Positions 17,100 to 25,605 of a stretch of 64,000 nt of DNA are shown piece by piece. The number at the start of each line of letters is the position of its first letter. The first letter of the stretch is position 1. The notes under the pieces were generated by a model. It was not told the DNA's origin. It made no database searches and was given only the letters and a program-made list of their open reading frames with translations. A program made the position numbers and the translations under genes. This stretch comes from Roseovarius sp. (GTDB taxonomy: Bacteria > Pseudomonadota > Alphaproteobacteria > Rhodobacterales > Rhodobacteraceae), in contig NZ_JAUCYU010000001.1 in the NCBI RefSeq assembly GCF_030373445.1, forward strand, positions 248,001 through 312,000, given 5' to 3'.

Positions 17100-18796
17100 T
17101 CCGCATCCTCGCCTGCCTCGTCCTGCTTCTGGCCGGCGCCCCGGCCCTCGCCCAGTCCGGCGCCCAGTCCGGCTCCCGCGATTTCCCCCTCGCCATCAAC
17201 CTCGCCGAGGTCAATGACTGGAGCGCCGAGCAACCCTTCATCGATGTCTTCAAGACCGCCCGCCGCTGGATCGGCCACAAGCCCGGCCAGTGGGGCGGAG
17301 TCGAGTTCGAGGAGCTGGAAGAGCGCGGCCTGCTCGACGCCCGGGGCTGGCCCACCTCCGTGCCGCACGACCTTGGCTCGATCGGCACGCTGATCCTCAC
17401 CGACCTGCCCGCCGAGGCCGAGGTCTATGCCGGCCGCTACGTCCTCAGTTTCGACGGCGAAGGCATCGTCGAGGTCGGCGGCGCCGCCAGCAACGTCCGC
17501 TACGGCGAGGGCCGCGTCGCCTTCGACTTCACGCCCCAGATCGGCGGCATGGTCCTGGTCAAGATCCAGCGCTCCGACCCGATGAAGACGGGCGACTACG
17601 TGCGCAATATCACCGTCGTCCGCGAGGAACATCAGGAGGCATTCGCCAATGGCGCCGTCTTCAACCCGCTCTGGCTCGACCACATGCGGGGCTTCAAGGT
17701 CCTGCGCTTCATGGACTGGATGCACACCAACAATTCCGATCAGCAAAGCTGGGACACCCGGCCGAAGCCCGACGATTTCTCCTACACCCGCCACGGGGTG
17801 CCGCCCGAGGTCATGATCGCGCTCGCCAACGAGCTCGGCGCCGATCCGTGGTTCTGCATGCCGCATCTCGCCGACGACACCTACCAGCGCCGCTTCGCCG
17901 AGATGGCCCTCGCCCGGCTCGACCCCGGCCTGAAGGCTTACGTCGAATATTCCAACGAGGTCTGGAACTGGCAATTCTCCCAGGCCGAATGGACCGAGAC
18001 CCAGGCACAGGAGCGCTGGGGCCAGCGCTACAAGGGACAGGACTATTACGGCATGAAGTTCGCCCGGATGGCGCAAACCTGGGCCGACGTCTTCTCCGAT
18101 GCCCGCGACCGCCTCGTCACCGTCATCGCCACCCAGACCGGCTGGCTCGGGCTAGAACGACCCATCCTCGATGCCCCCCTCTGGGTGGCGGAGGGCAACG
18201 AGCCGCCCCATACCTTTGCCGACGCATATGCCATCACCGGCTATTTCGGCTCCTATCTCGGCCGCGACGAAATGCGCGACATCACGCTCGGCAAGATCGC
18301 CGAAAGCACGCAGGCCGCCGAGGCCGACGCCCGCCAGCAGGGCCTCACCGGCGAGGCGCTGGCCGCCCATGTCGCGGCGCACCGCTTCGACATGGCCACC
18401 GATTGGGCCGTCGATGCGCTGACAGATTCCCGCCAGTACGGTGACGAGTTCGACGGGCTCGACCGCGCCACCGGCACCTTCTTCCCCTACCAGGCCGATA
18501 TCGCCCGGGAATACGGGCTCGACCTCATCGTCTACGAGGGCGGCACCCATATCGTCGGCGTCGGCGCGCAGGTGGGCGACGATACGCTCACCGCCTTCTT
18601 CACCCACTTGAACTACACGCCCGAGATCGCCTCCCTCTACCGCACCCTGTTCGAGAAATGGGCCGAGGTAAGCGACGGGCCCTTCACGCTTTTCAACGAC
18701 GTGAACGTGCCGATGAAATGGGGAAGCTGGGGCCACCTCCGCCACCTCGGCGACGCGGACAATCCCCGCTGGCAGGTGGTGGAAGAGTTCAAGTAG
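17096..18796 (+). CDS. Secreted glycoside-hydrolase-like protein (clan GH-A-like)
   Basis: 566 residues with a clear signal peptide (MIRILACLVLLLAGAPALAQ). After a beta-rich N-terminal part (to about 190), the rest looks like a TIM-barrel glycosidase. Asn287-Glu288 in EYSNEVWNW resembles the Asn-Glu acid/base pair on strand 4 of clan GH-A, and Glu481 in LIVYEGGTHI sits where the strand-7 nucleophile would be. No specific family was recognised, and the substrate is unknown. It overlaps the SGNH gene (ATGA) and is one base ahead of the GT2 gene, so it probably trims, binds or remodels the polysaccharide of this locus in the periplasm. Confidence 0.6.
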   Translation: MIRILACLVLLLAGAPALAQSGAQSGSRDFPLAINLAEVNDWSAEQPFIDVFKTARRWIGHKPGQWGGVEFEELEERGLLDARGWPTSVPHDLGSIGTLILTDLPAEAEVYAGRYVLSFDGEGIVEVGGAASNVRYGEGRVAFDFTPQIGGMVLVKIQRSDPMKTGDYVRNITVVREEHQEAFANGAVFNPLWLDHMRGFKVLRFMDWMHTNNSDQQSWDTRPKPDDFSYTRHGVPPEVMIALANELGADPWFCMPHLADDTYQRRFAEMALARLDPGLKAYVEYSNEVWNWQFSQAEWTETQAQERWGQRYKGQDYYGMKFARMAQTWADVFSDARDRLVTVIATQTGWLGLERPILDAPLWVAEGNEPPHTFADAYAITGYFGSYLGRDEMRDITLGKIAESTQAAEADARQQGLTGEALAAHVAAHRFDMATDWAVDALTDSRQYGDEFDGLDRATGTFFPYQADIAREYGLDLIVYEGGTHIVGVGAQVGDDTLTAFFTHLNYTPEIASLYRTLFEKWAEVSDGPFTLFNDVNVPMKWGSWGHLRHLGDADNPRWQVVEEFK

Positions 18797-18797
18797 A

Positions 18798-19661
18798 ATG
18801 GCATCCGAACCCCCTTCCCCCCAAGGCACCCCGGCCCCGAAGGCCACGGTCATCATCCCGGCCAACAACGAGGAAGCCTATATCGGCGCCTGCCTCGACC
18901 GGCTCGCCGCCTCGGCCGGCGATACCCCGTTCGAAACCATCGTCGTCGCCAATGCCTGCTCCGACCGCACCGTCGAAATCGCGCGGCAGGTCGCGGACCT
19001 CTCGACCAACCCGGCCCGGCCCGTCCACATCATCGACACCGACAAGGGCGGCAAGCTCGGCGCCCTGCAACTGGGCGACGACGCGGCCCGCGCGCCGATC
19101 CGCATCTACCTCGATGCCGACGTCACCGTCAGCCCGGCCCTGATCCCGGCGCTGATCGCCACGCTCGACACCGGCGCGCCCCGCTACGCCAGCGGCACGC
19201 CCGAGATCGCCCCGGCCCAAAGCCCCGTCACCCGCGCCTATGCACGGTTCTGGCAAAAGCTCCCCTTCGTCACGACCGGCGTGCCGGGTTTCGGGATCTT
19301 CGCCGTCAACGGACCGGGCCGCGCCCGCTGGGAAACGTGGCCCGAGATCATCTCCGACGACACCTTCGCCAGACTGAACTTCTCGCCGGAAGAACGGGTC
19401 AGGCTGCCGCAAACCTACCGCTGGCCGATGATCGAGGGCCTCTCCGGCCTGATCCGCGTCCGCCGCCGGCAGGACCGCGGCGTGCGCGAGATCGGCGAGA
19501 AGTTTCCCCGGCTTTTAAAGAACGCCGACCCGTCGACCGCCTCCCGCACGGGCAAGCTGAACGCGATCCTGCGCGATCCGCTGGGTTTCCTCGTCTACGG
19601 CTTCATAGCCCTCTGTGTCCGCCTTCCCGGCGGGAAGGGCGACTGGGCGCGCGGGCGGTAG
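18798..19661 (+). CDS. Glycosyltransferase family 2
   Basis: 287 residues. The N-terminal GT-A signature reads KATVIIPANNEEAYIGACLD, then ETIVVANACSDRTVEIA and the DxD-containing strand RIYLDADVTVSP. A late ISDDTFARL acidic motif and a C-terminal hydrophobic segment (LGFLVYGFIALCVRL) suggest membrane association. It is the last gene of the coupled + strand operon that starts with the PKS and is followed by hairpins between convergent genes. It probably adds one sugar to a lipid-linked acceptor; donor and acceptor are not readable. Confidence 0.85.
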   Translation: MASEPPSPQGTPAPKATVIIPANNEEAYIGACLDRLAASAGDTPFETIVVANACSDRTVEIARQVADLSTNPARPVHIIDTDKGGKLGALQLGDDAARAPIRIYLDADVTVSPALIPALIATLDTGAPRYASGTPEIAPAQSPVTRAYARFWQKLPFVTTGVPGFGIFAVNGPGRARWETWPEIISDDTFARLNFSPEERVRLPQTYRWPMIEGLSGLIRVRRRQDRGVREIGEKFPRLLKNADPSTASRTGKLNAILRDPLGFLVYGFIALCVRLPGGKGDWARGR

Positions 19662-19674
19662 CCTCCACCGCCCG
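19652..19674. terminator. Inverted repeat at the end of the PKS operon
   Basis: CGGGCGGT at 19652-19659 pairs perfectly with ACCGCCCG at 19667-19674 around a 7-base loop that spans the GT2 stop codon. With the hairpin at 19682 it lies in the 66-base gap between two convergent genes, a natural place for a bidirectional terminator. No T-run follows, so termination is inferred. Confidence 0.5.
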
Positions 19675-19681
19675 GAATCAA

Positions 19682-19700
19682 GGCGCGCCAAGGGCGCGCC
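19682..19700. terminator. GC-rich hairpin between convergent genes, in a repeat-like stretch
   Basis: GGCGCGCC occurs at 19682-19689 and 19693-19700 with loop AAG; the octamer is self-complementary, so the pair forms an 8-bp stem on either strand. The surrounding 19671-19715 (CCCGGAATCAAGG ... GCCGGGCAGCGCCCG) looks like a diverged, inverted partial copy of the end of the 140-bp repeat at 44315. It probably serves as a terminator for both convergent operons. Confidence 0.5.
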
Positions 19701-19727
19701 GCCGGGCAGCGCCCGACGATACAAACG

Positions 19728-20954
19728 TCATCCGCCAAACTGTTCCTGGCCCACCGCCGCCCGGAAATACCCCGCCAGCTTCTCCGCCTCACGGTACATG
19801 TCATGCCGCTCCAGCACCCTCGCCCGTCCGGCCCGGCCCAGTTCGGCCCGCGCCTCTGCCGGCATTGCCGCCAGCGCCTCCACCGCCTCGGCCAGCGCCG
19901 CGTCATCCCCCGCCGGCACCAGCCAGCCGGTCACGCCCTGCTGCACCAGCTCCGGAATGCCCGCCACGTAGGTGGCAATCACCGGCCGCCCGGCCGCCAT
20001 CGCCTCCATGATCACCATCGGCAGCCCCTCGGCGAAGCTCGGCAGCACCAGCGCATGACACCCCGCCAGCGCCGCCCGCACTTCCTCCTCGGTCTGCCAC
20101 CCGACCAGCGTCACCTCGTCCCCAAGCCCGCGCGCCGAAATCTCCGCCTCCAGCGCCCCGCGCAGCTCGCCATCGCCGATCAGCGTCAGGTGCACATCCA
20201 CCCCGTCCACCCGTTCCATCACCGGCATCAGGATCAACTGCCCCTTCTGCTCCGACAGCCGCCCGATATTCACCAGCCGCAGGCCCCCTTCCGGCATCGG
20301 CCCCGGCTCCGGAAACGCCTCCGGGTCGATCCCGCAATGCACCACCTTCACCCGGTCCCACGCGTCGTGCGGCAGCCACCGGCACAGCTGGCTCCGCCCG
20401 TAGGAACTGACCGCGACGGTAAACGCCGCCCGCTCCATCTTCCTTGCCAGCGACAGGGAATGCACCGCGTCGAACTCCTCCGGCCCGTGCACGGTGAAGC
20501 TGTACCCCGGCCCGCCCAGCATCCTGACCAGCATCGCCACGGCGGCGGCATTGGTGCCGAAATGGGCGTGCATGTGCTCCACCCCAGCCGCCGTCGCCAG
20601 CCTCAGCACATGGCAGGCCTCCACAAGGTAAACCAGGTGCCGCAACCGCCCCGCGGGCGACACCCGGCCCAACTCCAGCGCCCCCTTGAGCGCCGCGAAA
20701 AACGCCCCGGGCCGCCCCAGCATCGCCGCCAATAGCGACATCAGCAGCGCACCCTTGCCCGCCTCCAGCACGTATCGCGTCCGCCCCTGCTCCGCCCGGT
20801 CCTGCGGATCTTTCAACGGCACGTCCCCCCGCCGCATCGCGATCCGCTCCACCGACAGGCCCAGCCGCTCCAACCCCTTCAGCTCCCGCCGGATGAAACT
20901 TTGCGACGGCTGGGGATAGGTGTTCAGAATATAGGCAACTTTCACGGGCGACAC
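19728..20954 (-). CDS. Glycosyltransferase family 4 (WcaL/exopolysaccharide type)
   Basis: 408 residues beginning with VAYILNTYPQPSQSFIRREL, the typical N-terminus of colanic-acid/exopolysaccharide GT4 enzymes. The centre has EHMHAHFGTNAAAVAML and the C-terminal half GRLSEQKGQ, HALVLPSFAEGLPMVIMEA with the E-x7-E motif, and GVTGWLVPAGD. It is a retaining transferase using a nucleotide-sugar at the cytoplasmic face. GTG at 20954 or at 20945 may be the start. It is divergent from the flippase across 164 bases and convergent with the PKS operon. Confidence 0.9.
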   Translation of the reverse strand: MSPVKVAYILNTYPQPSQSFIRRELKGLERLGLSVERIAMRRGDVPLKDPQDRAEQGRTRYVLEAGKGALLMSLLAAMLGRPGAFFAALKGALELGRVSPAGRLRHLVYLVEACHVLRLATAAGVEHMHAHFGTNAAAVAMLVRMLGGPGYSFTVHGPEEFDAVHSLSLARKMERAAFTVAVSSYGRSQLCRWLPHDAWDRVKVVHCGIDPEAFPEPGPMPEGGLRLVNIGRLSEQKGQLILMPVMERVDGVDVHLTLIGDGELRGALEAEISARGLGDEVTLVGWQTEEEVRAALAGCHALVLPSFAEGLPMVIMEAMAAGRPVIATYVAGIPELVQQGVTGWLVPAGDDAALAEAVEALAAMPAEARAELGRAGRARVLERHDMYREAEKLAGYFRAAVGQEQFGG

Positions 20955-21118
20955 CGGACAGGGAAGATTTCCACCTCACGCTACAACCGCCACGACCCCA
21001 AGAAAAGGTGCCACCTCAAGGACATAGGCCACGCCCGCGCATTCGTGTGCAATTGACCACGCTACCGCCTGCGCCTAGCGTAGTGACAGGCATCAATAGG
21101 CATCCGGTCACCCTACTC

Positions 21119-22486
21119 ATGAAACGCCTCCTCCAAGAATTCCAGGGCGAGACCCTGACCGGCCGGATACTGCGCAGCACGTCATGGGTGATGGTGGGCT
21201 ATGGCGGGGCACAGGCCATCCGCCTCGGCTCCAACCTGATCCTGACCCGCATCCTCTTCCCCGAGGCGTTCGGGATCATGGCGCTCGTGACCATGGTCAC
21301 CGTCGGCCTGATGATGTTTTCCGACATGGGCATCGGCCCGGCCCTGGCCCGCAGCCCGCGCGGCGACGACCCGGCATTTCTCAACACGGCGTGGTCGCTC
21401 CAGCTGATGCGCGGCTTCGCCCTCTGGTTCGTCACGCTGGCCGTGGCCTACCCCTTCGCAGACCTCTACGGGTACGAGGAGCTGGCGCTCTACCTTCCCG
21501 TCGCCGGGCTCTCGCTCGTCCTCACCGGGTTCTTCCCCACCCGCATGGAACTCGCCCGCCGCCACCTGCAAATGGGCCGGGCCACCATGCTCGACCTCGT
21601 CAGCCAGCTTCTGGGCCTCGCGATCATGGTGCTGCTCGCGCTCTGGACCCGCTCGGTCTTCGCCCTCGTGGTGGGCAGCGTGCTGACCAACCTGATCAAG
21701 CTCCTCGTCATGTGGTACGGCCTGCCCGGCCGCCGCGACCGGTTCCAGATCGAGAAACCGGCCCTGACCGAGCTGGTCAGCTTCGGCAAGTGGATCTTCC
21801 TCGGCACCGCCTTCGCCTTCGTCAGCACCCAGGGTGACAAGGCGGTGCTGGGCAAGCTGCTCAGCCTCGAGATGCTGGGCATCTACAATATCGGCTTCTT
21901 CCTCGCCAGCTTTCCCATGGCGCTGGGGCAGTCGGTGGCGCAGGACCTGCTGATCCCGATCTACCGCAACAGGCCCCCGGCCGAATCCGAGGCGAACCGC
22001 CGGAAGCTCCAGCGGATGCGTGCCCTGCTCACCGGCGGGCTCTGCGCGCTGCTGCTGCTGATGGCCTATGTCGGCCCGCCGCTCGTCGATTTCCTCTACG
22101 ACGACCGCTATATCGAGGCCGGGCCGATCATCGTCATCATGGCCTGCGGCTTCCTGCCCAAGGTCATCGGCATGAGCTACGACCAAGCCGCGCTGGCGGC
22201 AGGGGACTCGCGGCGCGTGTTCTTCCTGACCGGCACCCGCTCGACCCTGCAGATCGTGCTGCTGGTCCTCGGGCTCTATTGGTTCGGGCTGGTGGGCGGC
22301 GTCGCCTCCTTCGGCGTCGCCATGCTGCTCGCGCATCCGATGCTGATCGCCCTCGGCCTGCGCCACAAGGCATGGGACCCGTTGCACGACATCGTCAGCT
22401 TCCTTCTCGCCGGTCTGCTGGCGGCCGGCGCCATCTGGCTCCACTGGGACGCGCTCCAGCGCATCTCCTCGACGCCCGTAAGCTGA
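21119..22486 (+). CDS. Wzx-type polysaccharide flippase (MOP superfamily)
   Basis: 455 residues from ATG 21119, with about 12 hydrophobic helices. The N-terminus (GRILRSTSWVMVGYGGAQAI, then LILTRILFPEAFGIMAL) and a mid segment (LGIYNIGFFLAS) are characteristic of the ExoT/Wzx branch of lipid-III flippases. It would move undecaprenyl-linked repeat units across the inner membrane, possibly carrying a PKS-NRPS-derived substituent. The frame is open further upstream, but the earlier residues look like untranslated leader. It is flanked by GT4 and Wzz genes. Confidence 0.9.
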   Translation: MKRLLQEFQGETLTGRILRSTSWVMVGYGGAQAIRLGSNLILTRILFPEAFGIMALVTMVTVGLMMFSDMGIGPALARSPRGDDPAFLNTAWSLQLMRGFALWFVTLAVAYPFADLYGYEELALYLPVAGLSLVLTGFFPTRMELARRHLQMGRATMLDLVSQLLGLAIMVLLALWTRSVFALVVGSVLTNLIKLLVMWYGLPGRRDRFQIEKPALTELVSFGKWIFLGTAFAFVSTQGDKAVLGKLLSLEMLGIYNIGFFLASFPMALGQSVAQDLLIPIYRNRPPAESEANRRKLQRMRALLTGGLCALLLLMAYVGPPLVDFLYDDRYIEAGPIIVIMACGFLPKVIGMSYDQAALAAGDSRRVFFLTGTRSTLQIVLLVLGLYWFGLVGGVASFGVAMLLAHPMLIALGLRHKAWDPLHDIVSFLLAGLLAAGAIWLHWDALQRISSTPVS

Positions 22487-22490
22487 CGCC

Positions 22491-23753
22491 TCAGACCGCC
22501 CGCCGGCGCCCGCGGAACGCCCGCATCAGGGCCGTCCGCCGCTTGCTGCGCGGCGCCTCGGGGATGACCGCCACCGGCGCGAAGCCAAGGTCGCGCTCCA
22601 TCACCGCGGCACTGCGGATCACCGGGTTCATCAGGTCCAGCAGCAGCGCTATACCGAACGCCACCATCACGCTGGCAAAGGCCCCCAGCACGGCGAATTT
22701 CGTCCGCGACGGGGTCGACGGGTAATCCGGCCACGAGGCGGGCTCCAGCACGCTCAGGTGTTCCGACTGGCCCTCCGATTCAAGCTGAAAGCCGATCTCG
22801 GCGGCCTTGCGGCTTTCGCTCACGCTGGCCAGCTCTTCCTTCTTGGCCAACAGGGTGCGGGTCAGGCGGGTCAACTCCGCCTGCAACGCCGGGTCGATAT
22901 CGCCCGCGGCCGACACGGCGGCAAGGCTTTCGGTCAGGTAATCGCGCTGCTCGGTCAGGTCGTTGAGCCGGGCGATATTCTCGTCCCGCTCCCGCTGTTC
23001 CAGCCGGGTCAGGTTGCCGTCGCCGGCCTCGCGCTCAAGCTGGCGTTCCAGCACGATCATCTGCCGTTCGACCGACAGGATCTCGGCCCTCAGCGCCTCG
23101 ATCTCGCGCTCCTGCGAAGCGCGCGCGCCCTCCTCGGGCATGTCGTTGCGCTTGCGGAAATTGGCCAGCGTCTCCTCGAGGTCGGCCACCTCGGCCTCCA
23201 GCCGGCTCTGCCGCAGCGTGAAGAACGACAGCGTCTCCTCCGCCCGCTCCAGCCGCTTGTTCTGGCTCAGGGCCACCGTCCGGCGCGTGACTTCCTCGGC
23301 CAGCGCCTGCGCGGTCTCGCGGTCGCCCCATGTCGCCGTCACCCGCACCAGCGAAATCGCCCCGTCGCCCGTCGTGCCCGTGCGCGCGGCGGCCACCGCC
23401 GACACGCTCAGCGACCGGCGCAGGATCGACACCTTCTCGCTGTCGGGCAATCCGCCCATCTCGTCCAGCACGCCAACCTCGGCGGCGATGTCGAGGACCG
23501 CGTCATGCGACATCACCCGCTGCTCGACGATCTGCAACTGGCGCGCATCCGCCCCCGACACCGTCGGCGGGGCCAGCGCGTCGGCCACCTTGGCATCCTC
23601 GACCTGCAACACCGCCTGCGAGGTATATTCATGCTCCTGCGACAGCGCGTAGAGAAGCGCGGCCACGCACCCCAGAACCGTCAGCCGCACGATCAGCCAG
23701 AAGCGGCGCCGCACCATGTCGCGAAGTTCGTCAATCCAATCCGAAAGGCTCAT
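22491..23753 (-). CDS. Polysaccharide co-polymerase (Wzz/GumC-like chain-length protein)
   Basis: 420 residues with the family layout: a cytoplasmic N-terminus (SLSDWIDELRDMVRRRFWLI), a first helix near 20-40, a long coiled-coil periplasmic part (about 150-300, rich in E/R heptads), then a proline-rich stretch (EPASWPDYPSTPSRTKFAVLG) entering the second helix and a short basic tail ending RRRAV. No kinase domain is fused; a separate CpsD-like protein follows 73 bases later on the same strand. It sets chain length in Wzy-dependent export. Convergent with the flippase by a 4-base gap. Confidence 0.88.
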   Translation of the reverse strand: MSLSDWIDELRDMVRRRFWLIVRLTVLGCVAALLYALSQEHEYTSQAVLQVEDAKVADALAPPTVSGADARQLQIVEQRVMSHDAVLDIAAEVGVLDEMGGLPDSEKVSILRRSLSVSAVAAARTGTTGDGAISLVRVTATWGDRETAQALAEEVTRRTVALSQNKRLERAEETLSFFTLRQSRLEAEVADLEETLANFRKRNDMPEEGARASQEREIEALRAEILSVERQMIVLERQLEREAGDGNLTRLEQRERDENIARLNDLTEQRDYLTESLAAVSAAGDIDPALQAELTRLTRTLLAKKEELASVSESRKAAEIGFQLESEGQSEHLSVLEPASWPDYPSTPSRTKFAVLGAFASVMVAFGIALLLDLMNPVIRSAAVMERDLGFAPVAVIPEAPRSKRRTALMRAFRGRRRAV

Positions 23754-23826
23754 CAGAAACGTCCTAACCTGTCACCAAGACACTTGTTACCAAACACCAC
23801 CGGCGCACCAACCGCGCCGGGTGGCC

Positions 23827-24807
23827 CTATCGCCGCCGCGCTTTCTTGCGCGGCAGCCGCCCCCGGTTCAGCACAACGCCCAGCAACGGCACCCGGTCGT
23901 TCAGCATCTTCTGGCACTGGGCGATATCCTCGGCCACCGTCTTGGTACCGTCGACCACCAGAAGCACACCGTCGACCTGCGGCAGGAAGGCCATCACATC
24001 GTCGTATTCCAGAAGCGGCGGCATGTCGCACAGCATCACGTCGGGCGTCAGCCCGCCGGTGATCTCGTCCAGCACGTCGGCCGTGCTCTGGCTCTGCAAC
24101 AGCTCCGAGGGATTCTCCGGCACGTCGGAATTCAGCCCGACGGCAAGGTTCTCTCCATAGCGCTCCAGGTAGTCGTAATACGGCACCTCGCCGCTCAAAA
24201 GCCCGGCCATGCTCTGCACCGGCTTGTGGCCCAGCGCCTCGCCCAGCCCGGGCTTGCGCTGGTTGAGATCCAGAAGCACCGTCGTCACGTCGGGTATCGC
24301 CGCCATGCTGAGTGCAAGGTTGAGCGTGGTATAGGTGGTGCCACAGCCCGAGGTCGGCGCGGTCACGGCCACGCGGCCGATCCCGTGCGACTTCATCGTC
24401 TGCAAAAGCTGGGTCCGCAGCGTATCGGTGGCCTGCTTGACGCCGTCCGACCGGCTCCGCAGCTTCATCGCGGCATTCTGGTGCCCGCGCCATGCGGGCT
24501 TCAGGATTTGCCACGAGCCAAGCTCGAGAAGGTCGGTTCCGGTTTCCGTCATCGGTTCGTCGTCATCCTCGACATCCTCGGCATCCCGCGCCGCCACGGC
24601 CACCAGCGCCCTGGCAGGGGAGCCCGGGCCCGGCGCAACGGCCGGCGCGCTGCCGGCCCCGACGGCCTCGGCACCCAGAAGAGAATGCTTCAGCTTGCGG
24701 TCAAACGGCAAGCCCGGTTCGGGCTCAGGGCCGGAACCGGTGTCCTGATCGTCTGTCGGGCCGCTGGATTTCACCCAGTCGAACGACACTTGATACCTCT
24801 CGAACAT
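23827..24807 (-). CDS. CpsD/CapB-like ATPase with degenerate Walker A
   Basis: 326 residues. The first ~110 are low-complexity and acidic (a P/E/D-rich linker); from about 125 there is a ParA/BY-kinase fold (QATDTLRTQLLQTM, then VAVTAPTSGCGTTYTTLNLA). In the P-loop the usual Gly-Lys-Ser/Thr is Gly-Thr-Thr, so the invariant lysine is missing. Walker A' is LLDLNQRKPGLGE and Walker B MLCDMPPLL. The C-terminus ends in basic residues with no tyrosine cluster, unlike autophosphorylating BY-kinases. It lies between Wzz and ExoY and probably regulates polymer length through nucleotide-independent or weak nucleotide binding; this is inference. Confidence 0.8.
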   Translation of the reverse strand: MFERYQVSFDWVKSSGPTDDQDTGSGPEPEPGLPFDRKLKHSLLGAEAVGAGSAPAVAPGPGSPARALVAVAARDAEDVEDDDEPMTETGTDLLELGSWQILKPAWRGHQNAAMKLRSRSDGVKQATDTLRTQLLQTMKSHGIGRVAVTAPTSGCGTTYTTLNLALSMAAIPDVTTVLLDLNQRKPGLGEALGHKPVQSMAGLLSGEVPYYDYLERYGENLAVGLNSDVPENPSELLQSQSTADVLDEITGGLTPDVMLCDMPPLLEYDDVMAFLPQVDGVLLVVDGTKTVAEDIAQCQKMLNDRVPLLGVVLNRGRLPRKKARRR

Positions 24808-24864
24808 CTTTCATCCATTCCTTGCGGCCCGACCCCTCGGGCACGCCCCCACCCCCTTTTTATC

Positions 24865-25605
24865 TCAATGGCCGGTCCGCCTCAGGACCACGCCGATCGT
24901 CTGCCACAGCACCCTGGCGTCCTTCGGCAGCGACAGTTCCGCGTCATAGGCCTCGTCGTAGAAGGCCCGGTCGGCGAAAGAGCTTTCGTTGCGTCGATCG
25001 ACCTGCCAGTAGCCGGTGATCCCCGGCCGCACCGCGAAGTAATGCCGCGGGTCGCCGTACAGCGAAAGCTGGTCCGGCATCATCGGCCGCGGGCCGACAA
25101 GGCTCATGTCGCCCTTCAGCACGTTCCAAAGCTGCGGCAGTTCGTCCATCGACGTCATCCGCAGCAGGGCGCCCACGCGGGTGATCCGCGGATCCTTCTT
25201 CAGCTTCTGCGACACGTCCCATTCGCGCTTCAGCGCCGGGTCGGTCGCCAGCAGGTCGTTCAGCTTCTTGTCCGCGTCGCGCACCATCGTCCGCAGCTTC
25301 AGGATCGAGAACCGCTCGCCGTTCAGCCCCAGCCGCGGCTGGCGATAGAACGGGTTGCCGCCCTCGATGAACAGCAGGCAGGCGGCGATACCGACCACCG
25401 GAAGGTAGATCGGCATGAAGGCCAGCACCAAAAGGATATCGAGCCCGCGCTTGCCCGCCCGGCGATAGACCGATCCCCGCCGCGGCAGGTCGACGGCCAT
25501 CGACGAAGCGGCTGCGGGGGCCCGTGCCGCCGCGTCGAGACCACGTATCGCGGGGGGCGCAGTTACCCTGGACGGAGTAGAATGAAGATAAAGGTCAGCA
25601 GCCAC
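24865..25605 (-). CDS. ExoY/WbaP-type sugar-phosphate (undecaprenyl-phosphate) transferase
   Basis: About 246 residues. Family motifs are complete: the N-terminal KRGLDILLVLAFMP helix region, NPFYRQPRLGLNGERFSILK, KLRTM, the DELPQLWNVLKGDMSLVGPRP block and the PGITGYWQV signature. It loads the first sugar-phosphate onto undecaprenyl phosphate, starting repeat-unit assembly. The start is uncertain: GTG at 25605 has a GGGG six bases upstream; TTG 25629 and ATG 25500 are also in frame. It heads the minus-strand operon ExoY - CpsD-like - Wzz. Confidence 0.92.
   Translation of the reverse strand: MAADLYLHSTPSRVTAPPAIRGLDAAARAPAAASSMAVDLPRRGSVYRRAGKRGLDILLVLAFMPIYLPVVGIAACLLFIEGGNPFYRQPRLGLNGERFSILKLRTMVRDADKKLNDLLATDPALKREWDVSQKLKKDPRITRVGALLRMTSMDELPQLWNVLKGDMSLVGPRPMMPDQLSLYGDPRHYFAVRPGITGYWQVDRRNESSFADRAFYDEAYDAELSLPKDARVLWQTIGVVLRRTGH

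Noticed and set aside
23827..24807. Active BY-type tyrosine kinase
   Set aside because: The Walker A lysine and the C-terminal tyrosine cluster are both missing, so only CpsD-like ATPase fold is claimed.
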